DNA from: Diphasiastrum complanatum
Taxonomy: Eukaryota; Streptophyta; Lycopodiopsida; Lycopodiales; Lycopodiaceae
NCBI GenBank assembly: GCA_029204225.1
Contig: CM055104.1
Coordinates: 39,424,527 to 39,488,526 of the forward strand
Length of the DNA stretch: 64,000 nucleotides
Direction of reading: 5' to 3'
Shown: positions 34,360 through 45,541 of the stretch, piece after piece
How the letters are laid out: each line of letters begins with the position of its first letter
How positions within the stretch are numbered: the stretch's first letter is position 1
Notes under the pieces: model-generated
What the model was told of the DNA's origin: nothing
Database searches by the model: none
What the model saw: the letters and a program-made list of their open reading frames with translations, nothing else
Translations under genes and position numbers: made by a program

Positions 34360-37300
34360 CGCACCTGGTTTTGGAATTATGCATAGTAACCTCGGGGGGT
34401 GCACTCTTTATTGGATTTGAGAATCATGAGCGTTCATACCCCCTCTAGAATGTATACAAGCCTATTTGTGCATCTATATATGCCTCTTGTATACCCCTAC
34501 TTCCAGCCCTAAATATGCTTTCTGTATATATATTGCGTACGATAATCCTCAAACTAATACCCCTCTTGTGCACCCACGTCTACTGAAATGGGCATACGGT
34601 AGTGCACCCCCCCCCCCCCCCCCCCCCCCCCCTCCCATTTAGTAACCTATCGGAATGTAGTATTGACAATGTACAAGGGGTTTTTCCCCAAACAAATAAT
34701 GACCTGGGAATATTCTCTCAATATTACTATTTCAAGAGCTTTTTATTCAATAATTTTCCTCCCTGCCGTGATTGTACACCTCATTCTACAATATTCCAAG
34801 TGAACCCTCTTAAGACACATATAAAATGTTGAACATCAATTTGGCTCAAAAATTTGTAGATATCAAATCCATATTTAATTAAGGATGCATATAAATCATC
34901 ATTTTTTACAAGGGTTTTATAGATTTTATAAAACTTATAAATAATTAAATATTATTGTATCATATAGCAATTTTTAAATAAACAATTGAAGATGCTATTT
35001 TATCAAATTCTATAATATATAATTTTCACTTAATGTATATCCAAAATCGAAAATCTCTGTGAATTTTGATTAGGCATTATAAATGGTTTCAACTTCAAAA
35101 GTCATTTTATCGATATTCATATTAATCATTCTATACTATAATATACATTTGTTTTTCTACCAAGATTGATTATGCAATCAATTTTTCAGTTACAATCTAC
35201 AAGTCATTTATATCTATTTTGTTGTACATTACATAAACTACCATTTTTGAAATAAATATATTCAATGTATAGTCTATTTTGGTAATTGGTATCTAATAGA
35301 TACACCTTCAAGAGTTTTTTAATAATAGTTATATATATTATTGCATTTAGAAAATGAAGAGTGCATCTCCAAGAATTCGTTGTTCAAATACAAATGGATT
35401 CAGATGTTTGTCCCATATAAAAGGACAATGAAACTCATAGAGAAAGGTGTGCAATCAAAGGAGGGATATCTTTTGAAAAATAGCCTAATGTTGTAAGATT
35501 TAAATCTAAAATTCTACAAATATAATACATGGAGTATTGTTTCGCCAAATGGCCTATAAGACGAGATATAGGACTCTTTCTATAGAAGGGATCCATCATG
35601 TACCCTTTGATTGGACGTGCTATGGATCTTTTATAAAGAGTAAATTGTTCAAGCTGTAATAATGTTTTCATATCTATACTAAAGGCCTATGACACGTTGG
35701 GGCCCTTTGTACTTAAATCTCATGATATTGTTTGTCTTGATTTTGTGGTTACACCTAGTAAGAGCATATAGTTTCATTGTTTTTTTATTTATAAATTAAT
35801 AGATATGTAACATCTAATTTTCTAGTAAACATTTATTTTTGAATTCCAAAATATATTATATTTTGCTAATATTAATCTACTCACATGAAAATAATTTTCC
35901 ACAATCGTTTTTGTAATTTAGTTCCTCTAGTAGAGTCAAAATCAATACATATTATTCAATTCCACATTGATATAATCTCTCAACTGTACTTCTGTTGAGA
36001 TTTTGCTAGACACATTTTATTTGAGGCTTTTCACCATAGGAGTCTATTGCATTTATACTATAAGATTACACCAATTAATATCAAAAAATAATCTAAATGA
36101 TAATACTAGGAATGATTCAAAAGCTAGAGAACACTGAAATTTGAGAAATTTCCAATATTTGAAGGTATTGATAATCGTTTTTTGAAAAACAATCTTTTGA
36201 TTACTTGTAGACTAATTTTTGTACAATCCATAAGAGTAAGTTATTGTTAACTTTGTGGAGTTAATTAAGGCTTGAAATGTTGCAACCCTTTGAAATCCAC
36301 CTTATTTTCTAGTGTGTACAAATGGTTAACAACCTGAACATGACAAGTAGGTTAGGAACCAAATTAATATTGCTTTTTGTTGCTTACTATGGACTAGTGT
36401 TAGCACATAGTGTAAGCCCATATTTAGAGCAAACCCTCACTCATGTCCAAGGCCTTACGGGATCATCAATATCTCTCACTTCCTAACCACTGAAATTATA
36501 CATGTCCCTATTAGCATCCGTTACCACTAGCTACCACGGCTAATTGAGACTCACCACCAGAAAAGGGACACCAGTAATAGCTTTTGTCACTAATTGAGAC
36601 TAGTGGGACTAGGAACCCGCTCTAGGACAACCCATTCACTCTAGGGACTTTCCAAGAGGTTCCAACTCCATTATCGCTTCTCAAGAGTAGAGGGGCAACT
36701 CACCACAACTTCACCATGGCTCCCAAGCTCCCAAACATCCCCTCTACATAGGTAGATCTAGGGTTTTTAGAAACACCCCTAGGATATTGCAAAGGACTAT
36801 CCTTGGGTTATACAAAATGTTGTTATACCCATCGTGTCCCGAAACTCTAAATAAGGAGATCTCCCAATTATGGAAATCTATTAACCCAAGCGAGGACATT
36901 TTTTGATATGTATATGAAAGTTTCCATAAGATACCATGTTGAAACATGTCATTTGGACATTCCCTAGCAAGAAGTTGTGCCCTTTTAAAGATCTGGGACA
37001 TCCTTTTCAGCACTAATGCCTTAGCCAAATTTCTCCAAATTTTGAGCCTTCTTAGTTTTAGCCCACTTTGAAGTGACAGAAAACTTAGCTCACAATCCAA
37101 TCACCATCATCTCTAGAAGTTGGAAAGCTTCTTTTAGTAGCTTTCCAAAAATATAAGAATAGGCAAACTACGTATCTACTCTTTAACCAAATCAAATATT
37201 ATAAGTAATCTATTGATAATTTTTGCTTTGTTCAAGTTGTTACAAGCTAGGTGGCTATTGTGATAGAAGAACCATTGATATTCTTATTAACTACCATGGA

Positions 37301-38040
37301 AAATAAAATGAGAGTTTCATGTGAAATTTTTTATTCCAGCAAATACTAATCATTAACTTACTAGATATCTTAGCTAGATTTCTTTTAGATCTATATATAC
37401 ATATAGATATTTTTCAGTTACATGTGTTTGAAGGACTACTTAAGTGAATACTTTTTTAGCTTGATACATTTTAACTATTCATATTCCAATAAAATCTAAA
37501 AGTACAGTTACTAAATATTCTAAAAATTTTTTGAAGAATAATTGCATTGTTCTACAAATATAGTTGTCTGATGAGATTAATTTGTGATCAAAGAAATATT
37601 GAATAGGCTCTTCCAAGAACATTGTATAAAAACCAAATATTAAATGTAGCACAAGAAGCACAAGGTTTTTTTATACATTTGACAAGTTAAATTATCATAC
37701 AAAGGGTTTTATTATTTAAATTAAAGTGAATAAAGAAAATTCCATACTAACAACATATATCCACCACTACTCTCTCATTTTCTTTCAAATACAATGCCAT
37801 TCTTTGACACGTGTCTCCTCCAAAAATAAATCCAACCATAGCTCAAACAAATGGCTTTAAATAACTCATTTCCAATAAAAAAAATGACTAAAAACTTGAA
37901 CTCCTATCTTTGTTGCCACACACAACTACCCAAGGTGTTAGACACACTTGTCCCGTCAGATATCCATCTATTATTTATTAATTTCATCTAAAGGACTAGT
38001 CTATCTATAGTCAACTAGAGTACTAGCTCGAGGGGGTGGC
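34360..38040. other. AT-rich gene-free stretch
   Basis: About 3.7 kb without a credible gene or intact transposon. A poly(C) run (34607-34632) and, just past its end, a poly(G) run (38041-38058) bracket it. The longest frame (36744-37100, minus) has no recognisable motif. A GTTAGCACATAG...-type sequence near 36390 could be an LTR terminus but lacks a partner. Confidence 0.5.
34607..34632. repeat. Poly(C) tract
   Basis: 26 consecutive C. Confidence 0.95.
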
Positions 38041-38058
38041 GGGGGGGGGGGGGGGGGG
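38041..38058. repeat. Poly(G) tract
   Basis: 18 consecutive G following a G-rich lead-in. Confidence 0.95.
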
Positions 38059-38134
38059 ATATATCACTTCCACTTTTTCCCTAATTGCTTGCAAAAATTA
38101 TAGGGTCCAACTAAATTCCTAGGAGGCAAATCTT

Positions 38135-38135
<1 letters not shown>

Positions 38136-38191
<56 letters not shown>
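38136..38191. repeat. (AT)n microsatellite
   Basis: About 28 AT dinucleotides immediately left of a MITE-like element. Confidence 0.95.
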
Positions 38192-38195
<4 letters not shown>

Positions 38196-38196
38196 T

Positions 38197-38755
38197 CCTA
38201 GTTCCCATGAATGGTGGACGATTCACCACGGTTCTTGGAACTGTACGGTTCACAAAGTTTGGTTCCAAGAACCGTGGTAATTAATTAATCAATTTTCTTT
38301 TTACTTCCTACCCCCAAAAAAAGCCAAAAAGGCCCAAAAAAACCAGAATGAGGGCATAAAACAATGAAATGAGGACCCAAACCAGTGAAATGAGAGCCAA
38401 AAATCCGTGGGAGGGGTTTTGGGGGGAAAAGGGTCAAAAAATTAATTAATTGATTAATTACAAAAACCGTACCACGGTTCATGAACCGTCAATGTTCGAG
38501 AAAGCCGACATAGTCCAAAAATGGAACCAGCATCTTTTTCCCAAAACTGGCATGGCAAAAATTGTACAAGATTTTTTATGTCATAAATCTTGGGTTTTAT
38601 AGGAGAAAACCGGGAAGGAATAGCTTGTCACTCAATAGAGGTCAAAGAACTTTTTCACATATCGGTTTTTGGAGAGAAACCTCAAAAAGGTTTCCCGAAC
38701 ATTGATGAACCGTGGTACTGTTCACCCCACGATTCCAAGAACCATGGGTCCTATG
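38197..38755. mobile_element. MITE-like element with ACCACGGTTC repeats
   Basis: Begins CCTAGTTCCCATG and ends CATGGGTCCTATG, imperfect inverted ends (10 of 13). It is bounded by ATATTAAT at 38189-38196 and 38756-38763, an 8-bp direct repeat. Subterminal copies of CCACGGTTCTTGG and its reverse complement occur near both ends (38233, 38263, 38473, 38707, 38731). There is no coding capacity. The left duplication touches an AT repeat, which weakens it. An 8-bp duplication would fit hAT-type insertion. Confidence 0.55.
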
Positions 38756-39539
38756 ATATTAATATAGGAGGGTACTAAAAAAATATAATAGTAATATACC
38801 ATTATTACAACTATTTATAGTATAATATTAATTATATTTTATAGGGTTCTTTCAAATACCCTTTTATCTCTCACAGGGGTGCACTTAATATATCATTACA
38901 AAACCATCAGAGTTCAAAAAAAGGTACTTATAAATTAGGCTTGAGGTAATACTACAAAATAATTATATTTGATAAAGGATATAAAAATTTCAGATTTTGA
39001 GTTTGTAAGTGATATAGGGAATTTTTAATTAGGATGTTATTACTATCATAAATAGTTAAGGTGCCAAAAAAATCGTAGAGGTAAATTACTTCATAGGTAT
39101 GTTAAAATAAGACCCCGAACACAGATGTCGCATGAATTAATACTAAATACACCCCTTGTGTTATCTCACATGCTACATAAAATTTACAAAGAGAGTGCTA
39201 GTCTTAGTTCCTATTATGGGAGTTAACAAAAGGGCTAGTCTATCTCTAGGATCTCTATCTTAAAAGTCTAATTGCCTCCTAAATCAACTAGCTAACTGCT
39301 AGCAAGTCCTAGCGCAATCCAATTACAACTTGCACTTCAGCTAATCTATCTCTTTCAAGCGTCTTTAGCACTCCACTTGACTAGCTAATCTTAGAGAGCA
39401 ACTAGCTAGCTCTATCTTATCTCTAGTGTCACTACAATGCCACCATTGCATTTATTTTTATTTTTACTTTTGGCTCCTTGGCAAGTATGTCATTAATCCT
39501 TTTTATTTACACACGCGTCATTTCAACGTTTATTTCCAC

Positions 39540-40216
39540 CATAGATGCCCAGTGTTTCTGAATGGCGTTCAAAAATGCGATTAAAAAACGTTTTATTTTA
39601 TTTTATTTTATTTTTTTTGGTTTTTTTTGGGGAATATGGGTATCAAATGAAAGCTCTAATTAAGAGCATAGTTATTGTGTAATTTACCGGCTGTTTCGGG
39701 TGCAGGATGGTCCAGTTCAGGTGCATTAATCCATGTTGGGTTCTGTCAAGGGTAAAAATTCAAAACTAACCTCTAGCATGTCTGTTACGATCACAGATGG
39801 TCTCCCAATAAGTGTGTTTTCGCTCAGGGAGTTGGAAGGCCAAGTCATGAAGAGGCCTTACCGTCGGGGCCGGGGTCTACCGGCAGCCCCCGGACCTCGC
39901 CGTTGGGGGGCGGTGCCTCCCAAACCCCCCATCGGGGGCTATTGCACCCGGACCCCCTGTTTCTCGGGGAACTACCGCCCCCCAAGCCCCCTAAGCATGT
40001 TTTGAAAACCAAAGCAAATAACAACCAAATAGCTATTGAAAATAAGATCTGTTTGTGCCCCATCTACTGCACTTCTAAGAGGCAAAATGTTGGTTTGCCC
40101 ATGGATCCTCCCTAAAAAAATTTCAGTCCTAAGCTATTTTTCCAAAAAAATAAAATAAATCTTTGCGATTCTAGGTATAACGCGTCCTCCCAAAAACTCA
40201 TTTCTGGCCATCTATG
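39540..40216 (+). mobile_element. hAT-like non-autonomous element, copy 2
   Basis: Starts CATAGATGCCCAG and ends CTGGCCATCTATG. It is flanked by a perfect 8-bp duplication, ATTTCCAC (39532-39539 and 40217-40224). The interior matches copy 1 in inverted orientation, including GTATCAAATGAAAGCTCTAA, GGTGCATTAATCCATG, the C/G-rich block (39880-39995) and AAATAACAACCAAATAGC. No transposase. This copy gives the best evidence for the element's borders. Confidence 0.8.
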
Positions 40217-40224
40217 ATTTCCAC

Positions 40225-41205
40225 ATATCTAATAATCTAGAACCAAGTCAATACGTGACACAAGGGAGGTAGTCATGCTTGCTTATTCTAAACTAGTGCT
40301 ATGTTATTTATTGGATTTGGGAAATGCGAGACATTTGAGAAATGGTAGGAACAGAACGCTTTGGTTCATTTTCACGTTCTCAATATGGCTCATCTCTTCT
40401 CGTGAAGGCTCATCAGTGCAGTGATTATTTCTTTATATTAGGTTCTACCTTTAGGGATAGACTTCCTTTTTTGTCTATTTTTCTTTTTTTTTCTAAGTTA
40501 TTGGTTACAAAACTGCAGTCTTGCACGACATATATCTTGCTGAATTATAGTATAAAATTTGTCTTTACCTTTTGCCAAAACTGTTGACTTCCACTAAGTT
40601 GCATGAACTGATTCACCCAAATTGCAGGTGGGTATTGTTGTGTCCCCTTCCATTGAAATGTCTTCTCTCATCCATTTCCCCTAGTGATTGGGCCTAAATT
40701 ACCATCATCACAGCCAAGTCTCTAATGTTGGTAGGAAGAGTTCTCGCATGCACTAGCCGATGCTCAACATGTCTGAATTTCCATATAACAAGAAAGACCT
40801 CCTTTTGTTTCACAGTTATTTCACTCATGACACAATGGAAATGTGTTGCTCTCGGGGACTCACAGAAGATGTTTCTAGATGCTTATTTTAGACTTGTGAG
40901 AATATAGAGTCCTCGCATTTGAAAACACACCCACATATCATGCAACTCCTCCAATCTCAAATAGAAAATCCCCATTTCAATGCACTATAAATTATTGACC
41001 AATAGAACCTGCACTCAGTAAGATAATTGTCTCGCAATCAAGGTTGCCAACGTCCTCCAGATTGATGGTCCGGTCCCTAGGTAAAGCGCAAACTTGCCAA
41101 AAACATTTTCAACAGATCTACAAACAACCAAATATCAGTGAAGTATTTGAACAGAGAGCTTATGACTCGCAAATTTGCACTGTACCATGAAAACTTGGCA
41201 TGGAG
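40225..41205. other. Unassigned DNA
   Basis: No gene or transposon was recognised. A plus-strand frame at 40342-40587 is short, hydrophobic and without a motif. Confidence 0.4.
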
Positions 41206-41808
41206 GTTTCTCTGTTGTAGCGGCTTTCGCAGAAGAGAAGAGTAGGTACTTGTGTTATATTTGTATCTAAAAACTTTTGTTTGGACTCTTGGGTATAACA
41301 CTCAAGGGGTTGGGAGAATGTTTTCTTTGGTGTATGCACATGACTCTGTTTTCTTGTGTAGAGAAGGTTGTAGAGAGTTTTGAGATTTCCTTCTTCTAAT
41401 TTCTTCTAATTTGAGTCAATTGGCGAGCGACACACGAGCTTGTTGGAATGAACCCTGTTGCAAGTAAAATTGTGATGGCATTGAATTGGAAAGTGTTGTG
41501 TTAAGATTTCTCAGCTGCAAGTGGCTTTAGCAAGGACTTGTGTGCTACGGTCTACTGTTTTTATTTACAAGAGTACTCTTGGGTTTAACGTCAAGGGGTT
41601 TATGGATTTCTTGTCTTTGGTGTATGTAGTTGCTTACTTTTTATTTTGTAGCTGAGGGTTGTGGAGGGCTGTAGAGAGGGTTGTGGGCTTTAGCAATGGC
41701 GTTTGGGGATAAGGGATTCTTGAAATTGGGTTGCGGTTTCTTGGCAATTGCTATAAGAATGCGATTGGTTTTGAAAAACTGATTGGTGATTGATGATGCA
41801 GGAGTACC
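41206..41808 (+). repeat. R module, copy A (promoter/5' region-like repeat)
   Basis: Homologous, in opposite orientation, to 56190-56800 and in part to 43662-43850. It contains at least two related subunits sharing GACTCTTGGGT, TCAAGGGGTT and CTTTGGTGTATG words, and ends in an intron-acceptor-like ...TGATGATGCAG before an ATG. The sequence is non-coding. Its presence in three places with different downstream genes suggests a mobile or duplicated 5' region. Confidence 0.6.
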
Positions 41809-42124
41809 ATGGCCAATCCCCCCCTCATCCCATAGGATTCGGAAAGGACAAGCACCAAAGTGAGCAGTGACTTTGGGATCCTCGAACTCGAGCGTAGGAG
41901 TAACCTGCACACTAAGCTCTTGTTCGGGTTCTTGGAGAGAGATATCGCACTCGCTGTAGGTGATACCCCTCATCTGCAAGATATTGGATGCCTTGATCGT
42001 CCGGTGAAGAATTGCCAAGTTGGAATTACGGCTTGGCCCGAAATCTCTCAGCAATATCCGGAGCAGGCGACTATAAACAACAATTATGAGGCCTTTAAGC
42101 GGGCTCTACCTAAATCTTTCCAGT
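41809..42124 (+). pseudogene. Unidentified gene exon fused to R module, copy A
   Basis: After the ATG the frame gives MANPPLIP, then a stop. The conserved segment follows with SERTSTKVSSDFGILELER, RRSNLHTKLLFGFLERDI and, further on, KNCQVGITAWPEISQQYPEQ and NNNYEAFKRALPKSF, ending in a stop. The same protein segments are read in copy C, where an extra exon and introns lie between them. Copy A is therefore a shortened, partly spliced-looking version. I do not recognise the protein family. Confidence 0.5.
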
Positions 42125-43009
42125 GACTTCCATGAACTCCTTCGAACGTAAGTGAGTTCCTTCTTTTTCCAATGTCTAGTTTAGTGCCTGGGAATCAAGG
42201 ATTAAATTGAGCACATGACCTAGTTTCCAGCCAGTCTTCATTTCATAGTTTTTGAAAAAGAAATACATCTTTTCTTGTAAGACAAAATTTACAAATGTTA
42301 TTGTCACCGTGACCTTATTTCGCAATGATTCTTGTAAGTACTTTCCAAAGTACAAGACTATAAGACCCCCACCTTTATTTGAATTCACATAAAGCTTTAA
42401 ATTGCACAGGTTTCACTACTTCAAATTCAGCGGAAAAGAACTCGAAAACAATGAGAAATTGAATAGTTGTTGTGATTTTGAATATAGTTTGAGTCGTCAC
42501 TACAAGATGAGGTTTGATTTGCGCAGAAATACCAGTAATAACAGCTTTCTACTGAGTTTTCATTGTAGGTAGTTGATCTAGTGAATAGCTGTAGAACGTG
42601 CGTGATCCCCCTTCTGACCCAACTCAGAAGACTAGATCACATACTCTCCTATATGGGGAAGCCTAACTAGGGATTGATGGTGACAAAGTAACGGAGTGCT
42701 TCCACAACATGGGCTTGCACCTTCGGGATTCCTACAAGCAAAAGAATCTGTTGCTTTATTTTTGAAGGTAGAAAAGTAGGATAAGAACTTCATAGCACCA
42801 TTGTCGATGTAATTCCTTTTCAGTTGACACAAAATTCTACATTGCATGTGCACTGACATCAAAGAAACAACTTGTTTGGCACATTCAAACAAATTCAACT
42901 TATATGCAAGATAAAATATAGATGTTTTGTCTGGTGTATTTTTTATCTTCTAGAATAATTAAGGGCATTTGTATTTGTCTTGTTTGTATAGTTCAATGGA
43001 AAGATTTAG

Positions 43010-43661
43010 GTAGAGCCTGCTTAAAGGCCTCGTAGTTGTTGATTATAGTCGCCTGCTCCGGATATTGCTGGGCAATTTCGGGCCAAGCCCTAATTCCAAC
43101 ATGGCAATTCTTCAGCAGATGATCAAGGCATCCAAATATCTTGCATATGAGCGGTATCATTGCGATCTTTAATCACCTTCTTAGTATAACTTTGAAAGCC
43201 TCCGAGTCCCGGCTACTTGGGGAATCTTCGTAGACCCCATAAGGGCGGCATACCATCTACAAACAAGACCGATACAGAGGTTAAATCAAATTAGCATGAA
43301 CCAAAAAACTTGATAACTCCTGCAAACATAATCACAAGCACACTGAAATCAGAGAAGTGCAAACAGAATCAAAACAGCAATCTCTTACCAGCACCATCGC
43401 CTTGACGGATGGCCTCGTGTCGTAAAATTGTCGGCAATCCCCAATCTCTTGACCTGTCTTCTGAATGCTCCACTTAAGGATCTCTTCTGCAGCGAGTACG
43501 ATATCTCTCTCCAAGACCCCGAACAAGAGCTTAGTGTGCAGGTTACTCCTGCGCTCGAGTTCGAGGATCCGAAAGTCACTGCTCAGTCTGGCGCCTGTCC
43601 TTTCCGAATCCTCTATGATGAGGGGGGGGAAATCCTTTGGGATGAGGGGGGGATTGGCCAT
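43010..43661 (-). pseudogene. Unidentified gene, exons with introns, copy C
   Basis: From the ATG at 43661 the minus strand reads MANPPLIPKDFPPLIIEDSE, then SSDFRILELERRSNLHTKLL, GVLERDIVLAAEEILKWSIQ and RQFYDTRPSVKAMVL. A GTAAGA donor follows near 43390, and TTTGCAG and TTGTTTGTAG acceptors occur further on. It continues with MVCRPYGVYEDSPSSRDSE, then a stop, FGCLDHLLKNCHVGIRAWPE and IINNYEAFKQALPKSF. Exon-intron structure is visible but a stop after VILRR and frame changes suggest a pseudogene. The family is unknown to me. Confidence 0.5.
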
Positions 43662-43850
43662 GGTACCCCTGCATCACCAATCACCAATCAGTTTCTCAAA
43701 ACCAATCGCATTTTGTCAAGAAACCACAACCCAATTTCAAGAATCCCTCATCCCCACACGCCTCAAAAGCCCACAACCCTCTCTACAGCCCTCCACAACC
43801 CTCAGCTACAAAATAGAAAGGAAGCAGCTACACATACCAAAGACAAACAT
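43662..43850 (-). repeat. R module, copy C (short)
   Basis: Minus-strand sequence upstream of the ATG at 43661 matches R copies A and 3 through TGATTGGTGATGCAG, GGGTTGTGGTTTCTTG and CTGAGGGTTGTGGAGGG. Only about 190 bases of the module are kept before homology ends near 43850. Confidence 0.6.
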
Positions 43851-44475
43851 CTCCAAGCAATCCCTCGACATCTACAAGAACCTGAAAGATACCAGACTAT
43901 CCAAAGGAGGTCCACAAGCTCTCTTGACCAAATTCTGCTAGCATGAACTAGTTGTGCGTAAAAAACTACTATTTTGACGCGAGTATTCTTGAACAATCAC
44001 TTCAAGCCATTGCTCAAGTAAATAGGAGATATGACAGACTTTAAAATGTGACATAATCTCTAAATCGGCCGTCTGCAGATTATCCTCGATTGAAGTTCCG
44101 TGCATCAAGACCATCTTCGAAACCCGCGAGATGCAAATTTCGACTATGCAATAGCAACCTCAAGCCTAAGAATGTCGCCAGGCAATAAAATCAACCTGCG
44201 ACTTTAGAAAGTTCAAGCCCAGAATCACTCTAGGATGGAAACACCGCCACATTATCAGCCATTTCCACTGCCAGTAGCAATGGAAAATTAAAGCACAGAA
44301 GCTCGAACAGCCCTGTATCCTGAAGACAGATACACAGAGCACATTTAGATCATCAAGAAGTGTCCTCCTTGGGCTTTTACATAATCATGATTGGGCAAAA
44401 GGACAAAGCAGATGGTTCTTAACTTCATCATAGCAGCGTAACCGATGTCCATATCACCTTCTAATGCAAGAGAGA

Positions 44476-44815
44476 TCAACGAAATTCAATGTTCTGACCA
44501 ATCATGGCCCATAAGCCCTCAATGCGGCAGCATAGTAAAACGCAGATGTGGGCAGGCAAGGACGATTGCAAAGAGAGCTTAGAAGACGCAAACACGTTCA
44601 CAAAACCTTGAAGAATTGATACGAGTCCGTTCAGATTTCCAGCAACAGCATCCGCTACTAAACAATGTCTCCCATAGCATACTCGAGCCCCAACCCCGCA
44701 CCAACTTCCGCAACGAATCGGCTCCCATGCAACCGACACCAGAGTAACCAAAAGCACCAATGCACCCAGATCAATCAAGCTCCCATCCAAACGCTCAAAA
44801 GCGAACACACGTGTA
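44476..44815 (-). other. Exon-like coding stretch of unknown function
   Basis: The minus strand is open for over 110 codons with normal protein composition: VFAFERLDGSLIDLGALVLL, GARVCYGRHCLVADAVAGNL, NGLVSILQGFVNVFASSKLS. A stop lies near 44476. Past it, protein-like sequence continues (DMDIGYAAMMKLRTICFVLL). I cannot name the gene. The upstream part of the same open frame (44815-45198) is low-complexity and probably not coding. Confidence 0.35.
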
Positions 44816-45004
44816 CCTGAAATTAAACATGACAATGCAAGAGGAAGAGGCCCAAACTGAGGAGCATAAAAGGAGGAGAGGATGGTTGGCAAAGGGCCGG
44901 GATGGATGGAATGGGATGGGACACGGGCGTAGATGCGCTCAGTAACCATACATACTTGCTTGGGTTGGATGCAAAGGCAGGGTAAGAGAGATGATAGAGA
45001 CAAC

Positions 45005-45095
45005 GGGAAAGGCAAACAAACACAAAAGGAAGGGAAAGGAAAGAAGAGAAACAAACACAAAAGGAAAGGAAAGGAAAGAAGAGAAGAGAAGAGGT
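45005..45095. repeat. GA-rich short tandem repeat
   Basis: Copies of AACACAAAAGGAA followed by GGGAAAGGAAAGAAGAGAA-type units repeat twice or more with small differences. Confidence 0.75.
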
Positions 45096-45280
45096 ACCGG
45101 GTGGGCGCCAAAGGAAAGGAAGCTTTCTGTACCCGCACTTGTATCCGCATTGCTCGCGAAAAACCTACAACTAGCCACGCAATTTTAGCCTGAATCAACT
45201 ATGATAAGGCAGTTTGACCAAGAGTTTTTTTCGTCAACTGATTCCATGAGTAATCTATATATGAAATCCCATAAGTAATC

Positions 45281-45529
45281 ACTTAAAATAGCAATGATCG
45301 ACTTATACAATGCTTTCTTATTTTGACGGCACCACGTGTGCTTAGTTCTAGAGTTATCGGGCCATCTTTCTTTTACGAGCCCTTTGAGTGTTTTTAAGGA
45401 ACTCATCTTTGTACTTACGAAGCAATTGAATATACAGTTTGAAGAGAGCAATTCTGAGTTCTTGTTGCACTTGACGTTGTGCTGTGGTGATTGATCCGGT
45501 CGGGTGTTTTCAATTGTGTTTTCTTAACT
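45281..45529 (+). repeat. Copia-5 5' LTR
   Basis: Starts ACTTAAAATA and ends TTTTCTTAACT, directly followed by the primer-binding site. Its partner starts AGTTAAAATA, so the ancestral ends were AGTTAA...TTAACT rather than TG...CA. The border is supported on both sides, by the target duplication and by the primer site. Confidence 0.85.
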
Positions 45530-45541
45530 TGGTATCAGAGC
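45530..45541 (+). promoter_or_regulatory. Copia-5 primer-binding site
   Basis: TGGTATCAGAGC, complementary to initiator tRNA-Met, abutting the 5' LTR. Confidence 0.9.

Noticed and set aside
36388-37100. Possible LTR with a GTTAGCAC-type end
   Set aside because: No partner LTR, primer site or polypurine tract, and no target duplication.
42498-42560. CACTACAAGATGAGG as another CACTA terminus
   Set aside because: The first ten bases fit but no subterminal array or second end was seen; it could be chance.
44815-45198. Upstream half of the 240-codon minus-strand frame
   Set aside because: Phe/Leu/Ser/Pro-rich translation of a GA-rich tandem repeat; it is not credible coding sequence.
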